Below, piece after piece: positions 1 through 9,608 of a DNA stretch of 47,324 nucleotides; position 1 is the stretch's first letter; every line of letters begins with the position of its first letter. The stretch comes from Neelides folsomi (taxonomy: Eukaryota > Arthropoda > Collembola > Neelipleona > Neelidae). Where the stretch lies: positions 1-47,324 of the forward strand of contig JAQGBZ010000445.1 in NCBI GenBank assembly GCA_034687125.1, in the 5' to 3' direction. Below the pieces are notes generated by a model. That model was given only the letters and a program-made list of their open reading frames with translations, ran no database searches and was not told the DNA's origin. Position numbers and translations under genes: made by a program.

Positions 1-336
1 CCTCCTCCATCACCACCTCCTCTGTGGGCGCCTCTTCTGCCACCGCCTCCTCCTCCTCCAGAATAGCCACCTCCACCGCCTCTTCCTCCTCCTCCTCCAC
101 CACCACTTCCTTGGCCACGGTCTCCACCTCCTCTTCCTATAAATTTTTTAAATATAGAAAATCAATAAAAGAAATGTGGTCAATTATTGTATTCATTAAA
201 ATCCTAATTTTAAGGAAAAATTGTCATCAAGTCTGAATGCGATAAAATAAACACATTATAAAATATTATATTTCATATAATACTCATATAATACTTATAA
301 ATAACATATTAGTATACCTCTCCTTTTCTCTTCCAT
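1..336 (-). CDS. RGG/glycine-rich protein, 5' end (partial)
   Basis: Two exons are visible. The first (336-318) is a 19-nt coding exon reading MEEKRR plus one base, with donor GTATAC. It joins in phase to an exon that starts at 136 after TATAG and runs off the left edge. The joined protein begins MEEKRRGRGGGDRGQ and continues almost entirely as Gly with scattered Arg, Ser, Asp and Tyr (RGG and GGYSGG patterns). Such low-complexity RGG segments occur at the N-termini of Argonautes and in fibrillarin, GAR1 and hnRNP-type RNA-binding proteins, where they bind RNA and are arginine-methylated. The diagnostic domain lies outside the window, so the identity is not known. Seen: exon phase match and composition. 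Inferred: RNA-binding role. Confidence 0.6.
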
Positions 337-886
337 CCTATAACAGTAATTTATAAATCTCACCAGCGAACTTTCTCTTATTTAGACTCGTGTATATCAT
401 TTTAATGTAATATGTACTTACAAAATACAATACCTACTAATTATTTATAATAATATTGTTCCAGCTTGAATATATGTATATTGAGTATATACTAAAGTAG
501 GTTGTCCCCTACAATCAAATGATGCACACCTAGGTATATGTATAATATGTACTAAATGAATTGTTTATTAATTGATTAAAAAATATTTTTTATTCAAATT
601 CTCTTATTTCAGTCTTTCAATTTGGCATAATATTCTTTGAACACAAAAGCTTGAAATAATTTAAAATAAATATTTGCACAAAAATAAATTCTTGTAGGTC
701 AGTAGATCACGCAAATTACATTATAGGCTAATTAAAAAATTATTGAGCATTTAATGCTTTGCAAAAGCAATATTGCTTAAATATAAAATTAAATATAAAA
801 TTATCATAATTATGGCAAAGATTTATTAATTATAAGTAAGTGGCAAATTTTAAACATTATTTTGTAAATCTAATTGACCTTAGACC
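337..886. other. Intergenic region between RGG gene and Bora 3' end
   Basis: Very AT-rich sequence with no convincing exon. It must hold the promoter of the RGG gene (reading left) and the 3' UTR of Bora. An AATAAA on the minus strand at 827-822, about 60 nt past the Bora stop, is the likely Bora poly(A) signal. No TATA box could be singled out from the AT-rich background. Confidence 0.5.
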
Positions 887-2390
887 TTATTGTAATTCAT
901 CATTGCATGGTGAGAGCACATTGGTCATTATAGGTGATTGTAATGGAGATGGAATTGAAAATCCCTCCCTCCGAATTGGAGTTAAATCCGGCGACGATCT
1001 TCGAGCGCGGTTTGTTGGAACTTTCCATTCGAAATCCGTTTCCGTTGGAGTTCTTCTAGTCGAGTCGGGTGTGAGCATCAGAGCACCGTCGGAAACTCGA
1101 TCCCCAGACGGCCGAATCGGAGACTCGGTATCATCAAAAGAAAAAGCAAGGGTGTTTTCTTTTTCAATTTCTCCGATCGGAGCGAGTGGAAGAGTCTGAA
1201 AAAATAATTAATTGGGTAAAGTTAAATAAAGGACTAAAATAATACAATCGCAATCAATCAAAAGTCTAATGGTTTAATGATTAAACCATTATATTACAAA
1301 TTAATTGGAAAGATAAAGTTTATTTTAAATAGAGCGTGTTAAACTGAAATTAATTAATTTAAAAGTAGGATATTAATTTAAAAAAATCTCACATCGTCCA
1401 TTTTAAATCCATCAAGAAGAGTCGCCATGCCTTGGGATGATTTTCTCGAATTGGTCACGCGGTTGTCTTCAGGGCTTTCATCATTCCGAAGTTGCTCAGT
1501 TTCTATCGGTTTTTCCGGAGTTGGCAAATTAAGTTCTTGGCTGAAAAAACTAAAAAAAACTAAGTTAATTACCAATAAATCAAACATTTTTATAAACATT
1601 AATTTACAGGTTTAATTAATTTGCCGAGCAAGACTTTTAATGAGCTATTTGAAATAATTAATTTTCGTAACTTTAATTGGCAATTTTATGTTAAATGGTA
1701 ATTTATTTAATTTATGAATTATTTTACTTGAATATTTCATTTTGAATCCCTTCTTCGGTCGCATCACTCAATACGTCTTCTTCCTGATGGGTTGACGGAG
1801 ACTCTTCGATATCACAAGGAAACAAAACGGCCATTTGGTCAATCGCCCACGATTTCTACAAACAAATAAGAACTTGTTGAAAATAAATAAAGATATGATA
1901 ATTATATAGCTCAGCTAAACATAAATAAACTAAACATATATAAATCAACTTTAACGGCTATAAACATTGCAAAAATATTAATTTTTAATAAAATGGCAAT
2001 GTTTTTTTTTATATACTTGAGGTGGAGATTCATATTCGACCAAAGTCGTTGGACTCCAAATGGGCCGGTTTAAATTCCTAAGGATGTGATCTTTAAATGG
2101 GTTGACGCGTGTTCCTTCGTCAAACTGAAACATTAATAATAATATCAATAAATAGTCATTTGAATAGGTTTATAGATTCATAGGTTAATAGATTCCAATT
2201 AATTGTTAAATCAATGTTTAATTATTCTATTTATTAAAGACCTACATTAAATTATTATTGTGATTATTAGTAATTATTTAAATATGAATGAAAATATTAA
2301 ATAAGATCTTACGCAGCTATCGGATGATTTCCTTTTGATGCCTCTTGTTCTTTTTGGACTCGCTCGTCCTCTCGGAGTTTCATCTTCCAT
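887..2390 (-). CDS. BORA: Protein aurora borealis (Bora), short form
   Basis: Five exons (2390-2313, 2124-2017, 1855-1728, 1540-1393, 1195-887) join in frame to 256 aa. The conserved Bora core is visible: NPF near residue 35, then PPQKSWAIDQMAVLFPCDIEE at about 60-80, matching the W(S/A)IDQ(L/M)AV(I/L).P..I signature. Bora is a mainly disordered, Cdk1-phosphorylated cofactor that lets Aurora A activate Polo-like kinase 1 at mitotic entry. In agreement, the chain has many S/T-P sites (SPKR, SPT, TPEK, SPED, TPDS, TPIRR, SPLQSPI). At 256 aa it is about half the length of the vertebrate and fly proteins, but the N-terminal core known to suffice for Plk1 activation is kept. The ATG at 2390 is the first in frame and the last exon ends in TAA at 887. 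Confidence 0.82.
1267..1291. repeat. Short palindrome in Bora intron 4
   Basis: Perfect inverted repeat with 12-bp arms (TAATGGTTTAAT and its complement) around a single G at 1279. It lies within the 197-nt intron between Bora exons 4 and 5. It may be a chance AT-rich palindrome. Confidence 0.6.
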
Positions 2391-3287
2391 TTAATTGTAA
2401 ATCACTGAGGTTTGAGCGTAGCTAAGGAGATGTCAAGATGATTTTTCACTTCCCCTCTCTTCCATGATAAATTTTTAAATTATAATTAAGAATTGACGTC
2501 GCCACAGTTGGATATTTAAAACAGAATCATTTTGCTGTGATCAAATCAAAATTCCCAACAGCCCAATTCTTTTCAAGTTTTCCGGGAAAGGTGAAGCGCC
2601 AAATGGTTAAAAACTAATTCTGCTTTCAATCGCATTTTTCTTTCCAATTCTCTCTCAATTCTTAATTAAGTTCTTTAAACTTTAAATGAAATCACCCACA
2701 ATAATTAATTAAAATCAAAAGATTTAAATAGTATAATTTAGTAAGTTTTAATAAAATTAGCTTATTTAGTTTCCTTATTACAGAAAAGAATTATTTGAGT
2801 GTCAGTAACAATTTTAATCTATTGTAATGTATTGTAGGGAATTGTTCACAAGGTTCAAGCATATAAGGTTATTTAGCATATTACAATAATTATAAATTAC
2901 AATGCTAGGTGAAACAAGAGACCACGCCCATATGCAAGCATAGGTTCTACTCAATTTACTTTTTAATATAAATTTATTTAAATAACAATAAGACAATTAA
3001 ATTACACATTTCATTTTCAAGTACAATGACAGTATAAAGGTTTAATTATGGCATCCGATTATTTAAATTGGGAATGACGATAATATATTACTTAACTAAA
3101 TTAACTGTCTAGAATTTAATCATTTTTGTTAAAGATTCTATCATTAGATTAATTTTAAAAACCAAATAAAAACCAATCATTTTAACTATAATTAAAAGTT
3201 GAATTGAATTTCTTGGATTTTAAATAATTGTTATGATTTTAATAGGATTTCACTTGGATTTCAAAGTTTTGGTGAAGAGGAGGAACC
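2391..3287. promoter_or_regulatory. Shared upstream region of Bora (-) and ARL14EP (+)
   Basis: About 900 nt separate the divergent start codons of Bora (2390) and the ARL14EP-like gene (3288), so both promoters must lie here. The part next to Bora (2400-2650) is less AT-rich than the rest. No exon or specific site was recognised, and short ORFs here look random. Confidence 0.4.
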
Positions 3288-4141
3288 ATGGGAGAGAATA
3301 AAGATAAAGAGTCATCAGGCAAATCCAATTTAACCCCCAGAGAAAATCCGACCGAATCGGCTCCATTAAATGAAGACGACTTACTTCAAATGGACGAAGA
3401 TGAAATGCCCGATTTGGACAAAGAAGCCGAAGATGCTCTTTTGATGGACGATGCCAAGGACGAGGCAAAAGAAGAGGACGAAGACGTGGACGTGGAAATG
3501 TCCGAAGAAGAAGTTGGCCTCCCCGATGCTGCGATCCCAATCGCCGATGAGGAAAACTCCGATGCGAATCCTCATATGACTGATCAAGAAACTGAAACGA
3601 TTCAAGTAGAACAAAACAATGGGAATTCCAACTCAACTTCCGGAGTCGTCGAACACGAAGAAGAATCAGAAGCAAAAAGAGCGATCCGACTTGTCGTAAA
3701 AATTATTATTATAAATATAAATTAAATAGACATTAGACCGGTTTTTTATTTATTATTTTAATTAATAGGAAAAGGCAGCCCGAGATGAAATGAAGTTCAT
3801 GGCCGATTTTGATCCGAGACAGTCGAATAGAATCCAACGGAAAAGAGTACGAAAGAGGTACAATGCCGGAGATGGGCGACTTGTGGTTTACGCTGACGAC
3901 TTCGACGATTGCGATTGTTTGAGGGATGGATGTCCGGGATGCCATTTGCCTTGTAAACACTGTGGAGATCATCGTTGTGGAATTGATTGCAGGTATTTAA
4001 TTATTTAATATTTGGTCAATACGCCAATAGTCAATACCTATAATACAATATTTAAACATTTTTAGGGTCAATCGACGATTCATTTATGAAGCTGTGGAAC
4101 TCGAAGGGCGTAACATTGAAATACGAAACACTCACAATTAA
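3288..4141 (+). CDS. ARL14EP: ARL14 effector protein-like (ARF7EP_C domain)
   Basis: Three exons (3288-3695, 3769-3992, 4066-4141) give 235 aa. Residues 1-120 are highly acidic (runs of D/E) and probably disordered. The C-terminal third is the ARF7EP_C domain: RKRVRKRYNAGDGRLVVY, then CDCL..GC.GC..PC..CG..RCG..CR, then VNRRFIYEAVELEG, matching the spacing of ARL14EP and ARL14EPL. The Cys cluster probably binds zinc. In mammals ARL14EP links the GTPase ARL14 to myosin 1E in vesicle traffic and has also been found with chromatin complexes; which role applies here is not known. The start follows AGGAACC and is the first ATG in frame. An AATAAA at 4255-4260 is the likely poly(A) signal. Confidence 0.85.
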
Positions 4142-4246
4142 TATTTAACACTTTTTTATGATTTACTATTTTAATTTTTTAATTAAAGAACCATTATGAT
4201 TTATTTCGATTTCGATAGTGTATACAGGTAGATTTGATTTTTGTCT

Positions 4247-4260
4247 TTTATTTGAATAAA
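4247..4260. terminator. Back-to-back convergent poly(A) signals
   Basis: AATAAA on the minus strand (4252-4247) and AATAAA on the plus strand (4255-4260) are two bases apart. They suit the 3' ends of the membrane-protein gene at 4391 (-) and the ARL14EP-like gene at 4141 (+). Their placement supports both gene models. Confidence 0.55.
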
Positions 4261-4390
4261 AAACTTTGCAATCTCAATATTTTTATAATTATTACTTACT
4301 AATTATATAGAGTAGAGTAATAGGCAGAGTAGTTTTAGAATAGTTTAGAATTTTTATCAGAATCAATCATAATAGATATAATTACATAAA

Positions 4391-4787
4391 TTACATTAAA
4401 AAATTAAAAATGAATTTCAATAAAGAGTCCGAAGCACCATATTTTTCATTTAAAACTGAACAAATTATTCCAGTGAATAAGACGATGAATCCAATGAGAA
4501 TGTGGAGGAATATCTTTAATTTTTTCAAAGAGTTTTTCTCTTCAACCTTTAATGAACAAATTCAAATTATTCAATAGACCATTGCAACGATATAGGATGA
4601 TAAATAAATTACAATATGTACCATTACTATATATAAGAAATCATACCTCATCCTCATTAAATGAATATTGGTCGAAATCCTCTTGGTAGTCTTCATATTC
4701 CTCCATGTATTCTTCTTCAGAATCGTCATCGTATTCTTCAGATTCCCCATCGACAGGGTTGAAGCGACGCAAAAAAGGATCCGGCAT
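4391..4787 (-). CDS. Small acidic single-pass membrane protein, copy 1 (MPD family)
   Basis: Two exons (4787-4647 and 4546-4391) join in phase 0 to 98 aa. The protein starts MPDPFLRRFNPVDGE, continues as a long acidic Tyr-rich stretch (residues 15-50, EEYDDDSEEEYMEEY), then VEEKNSLKK and one hydrophobic helix at about 57-77 (IFLHILIGFIVLFTGIICSV), with a short tail. The start at 4787 was chosen because copy 2 (9317) also begins MPD...RR; an upstream in-frame ATG at 4835 exists. It lacks the roughly 110-residue domain that follows the TM helix in copies 2 and 3, so it may be a shortened copy. Charge suggests the acidic N-terminus is cytosolic. I do not recognise the family. A 55-codon ORF antisense to exon 2 was judged a shadow. 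Confidence 0.55.
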
Positions 4788-5254
4788 GAAGGAAGTGAGC
4801 AAATGGAAGGATTTGGGGGAAAGGGTCCTAAACATATTAGGAAACGACCCTTAAAACAAAAGCTCCTTTCATTGCTATTTATAATCAACGATTTTGACTT
4901 CAACACTCCCCAATTTGACATTTATTTTAACTTGGAAAAATCGAGGAATACAAACAATGAGTATTTTTTATAAACGTTGAATCCAACAAAGAAAATCGAC
5001 TTCTATCAAATGCCAAAAGTCTCAATGTCCCACATGGAACCTTTGGATGTTTCCTGATATCGGATTTAAATAACTGAGGGACTTTAATATTTTATAGATT
5101 TAAATTTTTAGTTATATTCATATAAATTGTTCGGTTTCGGTTTGTTCGTGAAGAATGTTTATTTTATTTGGATAATTAATAAGATTGTTAATTTATTAAT
5201 CACTTTAAAGATTTTCATTTGTAATTAATGTTATTTTGATTGATTCGTGAGAAA
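4788..5254. promoter_or_regulatory. Divergent promoter region, membrane copy 1 (-) / TRMT44 (+)
   Basis: The starts of the two divergent genes lie 467 nt apart. Segment 4835-4866 (TATTAGGAAA, then CTTAA, then AAGCTCC) resembles 9333-9365 upstream of membrane copy 2, so it may be a shared 5' element of that family. Nothing else specific was seen. Confidence 0.4.
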
Positions 5255-7729
5255 ATGGATCTTTTGGATTCATTCATTCAAGTTTTTCTCTCCAACCCTT
5301 CAGTTTCTGCAAAATATGTTGAAAAGGAAATTTCGTCCACTCAAGGTTTCCTGACCTCAGTGTCAACATATTTAGGGAGGCCGAATTTGGTCAATTCAAA
5401 TTGTTTTGGAGCTTCGGTGGGTCAATTACTAATTGAGTCGATTGAAAATCAGGAAGAAATTCACAACCACCTTCTTCAAATCCTCTCACATTCATTCGCC
5501 GGTCAATTGGGTTATTTAGAAGAAAAAAAGGTCAAAGCTTTAACCATTCACAGAGAATTAATTGTCAAGGATGAAGATGAAGTTAAGAGAGATGTTGCTT
5601 ATGTTGAGATCTGGGGTAAATTGTTTTATAAATATTATTAGGTTTTATGATAATTAACAATTATAATTAGTTTTAATTTTATAATTGATTATTTTTGATA
5701 ATTAAATTATAACAATTTTTTGGTAATAATTTAATAATTTTATATTTATTATTTTCTTTGTTTCAATTTGTAAGATTTCGACTCAATGAGAATCAAAATG
5801 ATCCCGAAGAGCATTTTGGAAAAGGGGTCAAAAGCTCCAATTAACAAACTCCTTCCGCCAATCGCTTTAATCTTCGAGTACCAAGAAAGGAAAATGAAGA
5901 TTAGCGCAGTTGGAGATTTGGGCCAAAATGAAGCGTCTGTGAGCTTTTACTTTGGTAAACTTTTTCCAAAGCTTTTTTCTTGGGCGACTGTTGAGGAAAA
6001 TCCGAATGACGATTCCTTAATTCCCAAATCTTCTCTTCTCTCCGTTGACCTTTTATTCTACACGACCAAATATAAAGAATTGAAGAGAAAATATGCAGCT
6101 GCAATCAAATCCGTAAAATTAATATATAGTAATTATATATAAAAATATAAAAATTAATTTCCAATTATTTATACCTATAGTCTTATTAAATTTTTGATTT
6201 TAAAAATAATTATTATAATTATTATTAAATTAAAAAGTATAATTTAATGATCATAAAGCTTTTTTTAAAATATTTATTGAAATTAGATTTGGAGCGGATC
6301 AACCAATTCTGATAAATTTATTCACGAAGACGTTGCAATTGCCGCTTATTTAATTAGTTATTGGGCAAAAGCAGGTCAAGTTCCAAATTTTGTCGACCTA
6401 GGATGTGGAAATGGACTTTTGACCTTTTTTCTCACTGCTGAAGGTTTCAAAGGATTCGGACTTGATGTGCGAAAACGATACATTTGGGATAAATATCCAT
6501 TACAATTGGATTTACGGGTGCATACATTTTGATATTGATTTTAAGTTCATTATTATACTTTATTAACTACTGAGATAACAATTTTAATCTTAATTTGAAT
6601 GTTTATATTTAATTCAAGGTTGAAGCAATTAATCCTTCATTGGACCACCAATTTCATTGTAATGAGAACACATGGTTTATCGGGTAATGACAAATATTAA
6701 TTACAGGTATATTGAGTTTAATATGAAAATTATAAAATTAATTGGAATTAATTGTAATTAAAATAGGAATCATCCGGATGAGTTAACTCCTTGGATTCCA
6801 ATCTTGGCGAACAAAACTGGTTCGAGTTTCTTCATAATTCCCTGTTGCTCCTTTGACTTTAATGGAAAGTTCAATCGGGGAATCAAAGGGAAGAACTTTG
6901 GGAGTCAATATCAATGTTATCTTCATTATTTAAAATATGTTTCTGACAAATCTGGATATTCTTGTCAATTCGACAAGCTCAGAATTCCATCCACGTGAGT
7001 AATTTATAATTACAATGAAATAATTCTAGGTTTAAAATAAAACATTATAATTGTATATAATATTGTATATTAGTTTTTTATTCATTTTTTAATTGTAAAG
7101 ACTATTAATTAATTTGATTAATTTAATGATGTAGGAAAAGAGTCTGCATAATTGGAATTAAGAAAAAAGATTTTTATGAAAAGTCTGAGGAATTGAGCCA
7201 ATCACTGTCAACTTTAATTAACGAAGGACGCGAAAGAAATCTTTTGCAAAACTGTCGATCAAAATCAAATAAAAGTGAAGAATTTGAACCGCGAAGTTCA
7301 ATTGAAGAAGTTCGGAATTGCAGTCGAATTGATCGGAAAATTGTGGATTCGATTGTTATTAGAGTTTTCAATAAGCTTTTATCCGGTAATGTTAATTTAA
7401 TCAAAGATGATGAATATTTGAAAGAATGGAATGCCGGGGTTGAACTGAACTTACAAGAATGTTTGGAACTTTTGACCCCCAAGGAAAAGAATTTACTAAA
7501 GCGCCAACATTCCGGATTCCAAACTTTGTTGAGGAACAATGGACATATATTTTACTGCAACAATGGAAAAGTTAAAATCAAGGCTCCTTCGTATAATAAA
7601 TATTTAGAATTGAAGAAAAGGAAAGGAGACCAATGGGAAAGGAAGAATCGTTGTTTTTTCAATTTTAATCATCCAAATGGTTGTCCTTTCTCACAAAAAT
7701 TCTGTTCTTATTTTCACACTGACGAATAA
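5255..7729 (+). CDS. TRMT44: tRNA(Ser) Um44 2'-O-methyltransferase (TRMT44/METTL19)
   Basis: Six exons (5255-5615, 5775-6112, 6287-6517, 6619-6683, 6767-6994, 7135-7729) join in frame to 605 aa. Residues 234-280 hold the family signature KFIHEDVAIAAYLISYW followed by the SAM-binding motif FVDLGCGNGLL (about 268-278), then GLDVRKR and, later, NHPDELTPWIPILA. A CCCH zinc finger closes the protein (C581-x9-C-x6-C-x3-H602). The enzyme uses S-adenosylmethionine to methylate the 2'-OH of U44 in tRNA-Ser in the cytoplasm. The annotated start is the ATG at 5255 (MDLLDSFIQVF). The stop codon is embedded in an AATAAA at 7727-7732, so the poly(A) signal overlaps the end of the ORF. Length is close to other metazoan TRMT44 proteins. 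Confidence 0.9.
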
Positions 7730-7759
7730 AAATTTTAATTGAGAAATTGGAAATTTATT
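7727..7759. terminator. Convergent poly(A) signals of TRMT44 and membrane copy 2
   Basis: AATAAA at 7727-7732 (+) overlaps the TRMT44 stop codon. AATAAA at 7759-7754 (-) serves the convergent gene ending at 7847. The two 3' ends must overlap or nearly so. Confidence 0.5.
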
Positions 7760-7846
7760 CAAAATTTAATACATAATTACCTAGTCTTGATTACATAATA
7801 TTATAGTAGTAAATAGATCATATATCGAGCACTAAACTAGGTACTA

Positions 7847-9317
7847 TTACTTAATGATCTTACAAGATGCTCGAATGTTGTCTGTATGAATTCCACTCTT
7901 GAGAATCGGAATATTATATCCACATTTTGATTTTACAAAGTCTGTGGAAAGAGACTTTATGTGGAAAAATTGTAATTTTATTGTTGATTCTAGGAGAGGT
8001 GGCGGACTATCACTTGAGAAGTGAAATGAAACTGTGTCCTTAAAAACATTAAACCATCCAGGAATTTGAATCCTCTTTTTGAACTTCATCCCATTTTCAA
8101 GTCTCCCGCTATAAAAAGATAATTTTTATAAAAGTGTATTTAAGACTATAAGATTTTGATTAAAGAGCAATAAATGAAATTCCTTAGCTAGCATAAATCT
8201 CATCCAAATGTAAGTAAACATAGGGACTAATCCAGTTACTATAAGAATGACCATGATTTCTGTTATCTAACAAGAATTTTGAAATTAATTCCAAATAAAA
8301 ATTATAGAACCTATTTCAAATTCTCGTTAAATAACATTAAAATCATACTATGATATAAATGGCCATTTGGAAATGGTATTATGTTTAGAGTATTACCTCA
8401 AAATTTCCATTTGATGATTCCCTTTTCCCTCGTTTCCATGAAAAGTTATGGATACTCTCCCTGAATTGACTCTTGGATGAGTTCAAACTTGTCCACCAAG
8501 ATGAACTGTGATGTGGGGCGTTTCAACAAATTCCTTGTATAGGCAAAAACAAATCACAATTGTTATGGAAAGTACAACAGCGTAGACCATTGCTTTATTG
8601 ATTCCATATGGATCAATTAACCTAAAATTAAAATTAATCAAAATTTCAAAATCTTTTACAATACACACTTTTAATATTTTGGTCAGATGTGGTCAGATAT
8701 GTAATAAATAAATTTTATCCGCTTTTATGCCTTCGTAGGGGTTTTTGGGAAACTTTAAGAACTTGTGATGAGGACTGAAAAATATAATTCCATTTACACG
8801 AGAAAAATTAACTATTCGAGGCTGAGCGATTATGAACGACTGACATTGAGACCTGGAGTTTGAGCTATGCAAATGATACCCAACTAATCTAAAGGTTCGC
8901 TTCAATTTATTTTCTTTGATCATTCTTGTTCCAATTGAACTCTTCTTGGATTTAAAATCCTATTTGAGATATTATTCAAAACTGGTTGATTCCATATATG
9001 ATAAAGTCTCACTTTGTGAGTTGGCTCTATCGAGTCTATTTGTATTTAAATATTATGTATATTTGATATACCGTTTGTTATTTACCACTAACGTTGGTTT
9101 CATGAGGGAATGAAAATTATATGGTATATGGTTATATGATTAAAATCTAGGATAATAATAAAATAAATAAATATTTAATGAATACCGTCTGAAAATAACC
9201 ATAAGTATAAAATATGAGTATTCAAGTTCCTTACTCTTCGACATTTTCATCTTCTTCCAGATTGTCTTGGTCAATTTGTGGAATGGGGAAGATTCTCCTT
9301 CTTGTTAAATCTGGCAT
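7847..9317 (-). CDS. Small acidic single-pass membrane protein, copy 2 (MPD family)
   Basis: Four exons (9317-9235, 8621-8497, 8460-8397, 8108-7847) join in frame to 177 aa. Order: MPDLTRRRIFPIP, an acidic run ending EEDENVEE (20-28), one hydrophobic helix at about 37-57 (AMVYAVVLSITIVICFCLY), then a 115-residue domain rich in beta-type sequence, probably on the far side of the membrane, ending SCKIIK. The intron between exons 2 and 3 is only 36 nt. It is the most complete copy of a family also at 4391-4787 and 40754-41731. It has no recognised domain; the layout recalls type II membrane proteins with a lumenal beta-sandwich, but this is a guess. A minus-strand AATAAA at 7759-7754 lies 90 nt downstream. 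Confidence 0.65.
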
Positions 9318-9608
9318 GAGGTGGTCAACAACTATTAGGAAATCAATTCCTTAATCATAAGCTCCAATTTAATGAATTAATGCAATTTCTAATACATACA
9401 TGTAATGTTTCCTAACAATTCCACATTTGTGAAATGAATGGTGAGAGAAATGAGAATTTAAAGGATTTTCCCACGTGGTTGAACTTTACAAATTATTAAA
9501 GCTTTCACTTTTCCAATAATAGGCTTTGTGGCTCAAGGCACAAATTGCTAGATCTGACCCTTTTATTTAAAACTAAAAACATATTTTATATAAACAAATT
9601 GCAATTCT
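9318..9608. promoter_or_regulatory. Promoter region of membrane copy 2 and 3' end of P450
   Basis: This 291-bp gap lies between two minus-strand genes. AATAAA at 9567-9562 (-), 42 nt after the P450 stop, is the P450 poly(A) signal. Downstream of it sits the 23-bp element at 9522-9500 and then the AAGCTCC/TATTAGGAAA segment at 9365-9333, both shared with other copies of the MPD family. Confidence 0.5.
9500..9522 (-). promoter_or_regulatory. 23-bp element shared with membrane copy 3
   Basis: On the minus strand it begins CTATTATTGGAAAAGTG and ends AAAGCT. The same 23 bases occur at 40644-40666 on the plus strand. In both places it lies upstream of an MPD-family gene and reads in the direction of that gene (about 185 nt before the ATG here, about 90 nt before the first recognisable codon there). 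Function as a promoter or splice-leader-type element is inferred. Confidence 0.55.

Noticed and set aside
840..1199. 119-codon plus-strand ORF
   Set aside because: It is the shadow of Bora exon 5, whose minus-strand reading is spliced, rich in S/T-P sites and ends in the expected stop.
4410..4577. 55-aa plus-strand ORF starting MNFNKESEAPYF
   Set aside because: It is antisense to exon 2 of membrane copy 1. The minus strand encodes a TM helix, fits splice sites and has a suitably placed poly(A) signal, so it was preferred.
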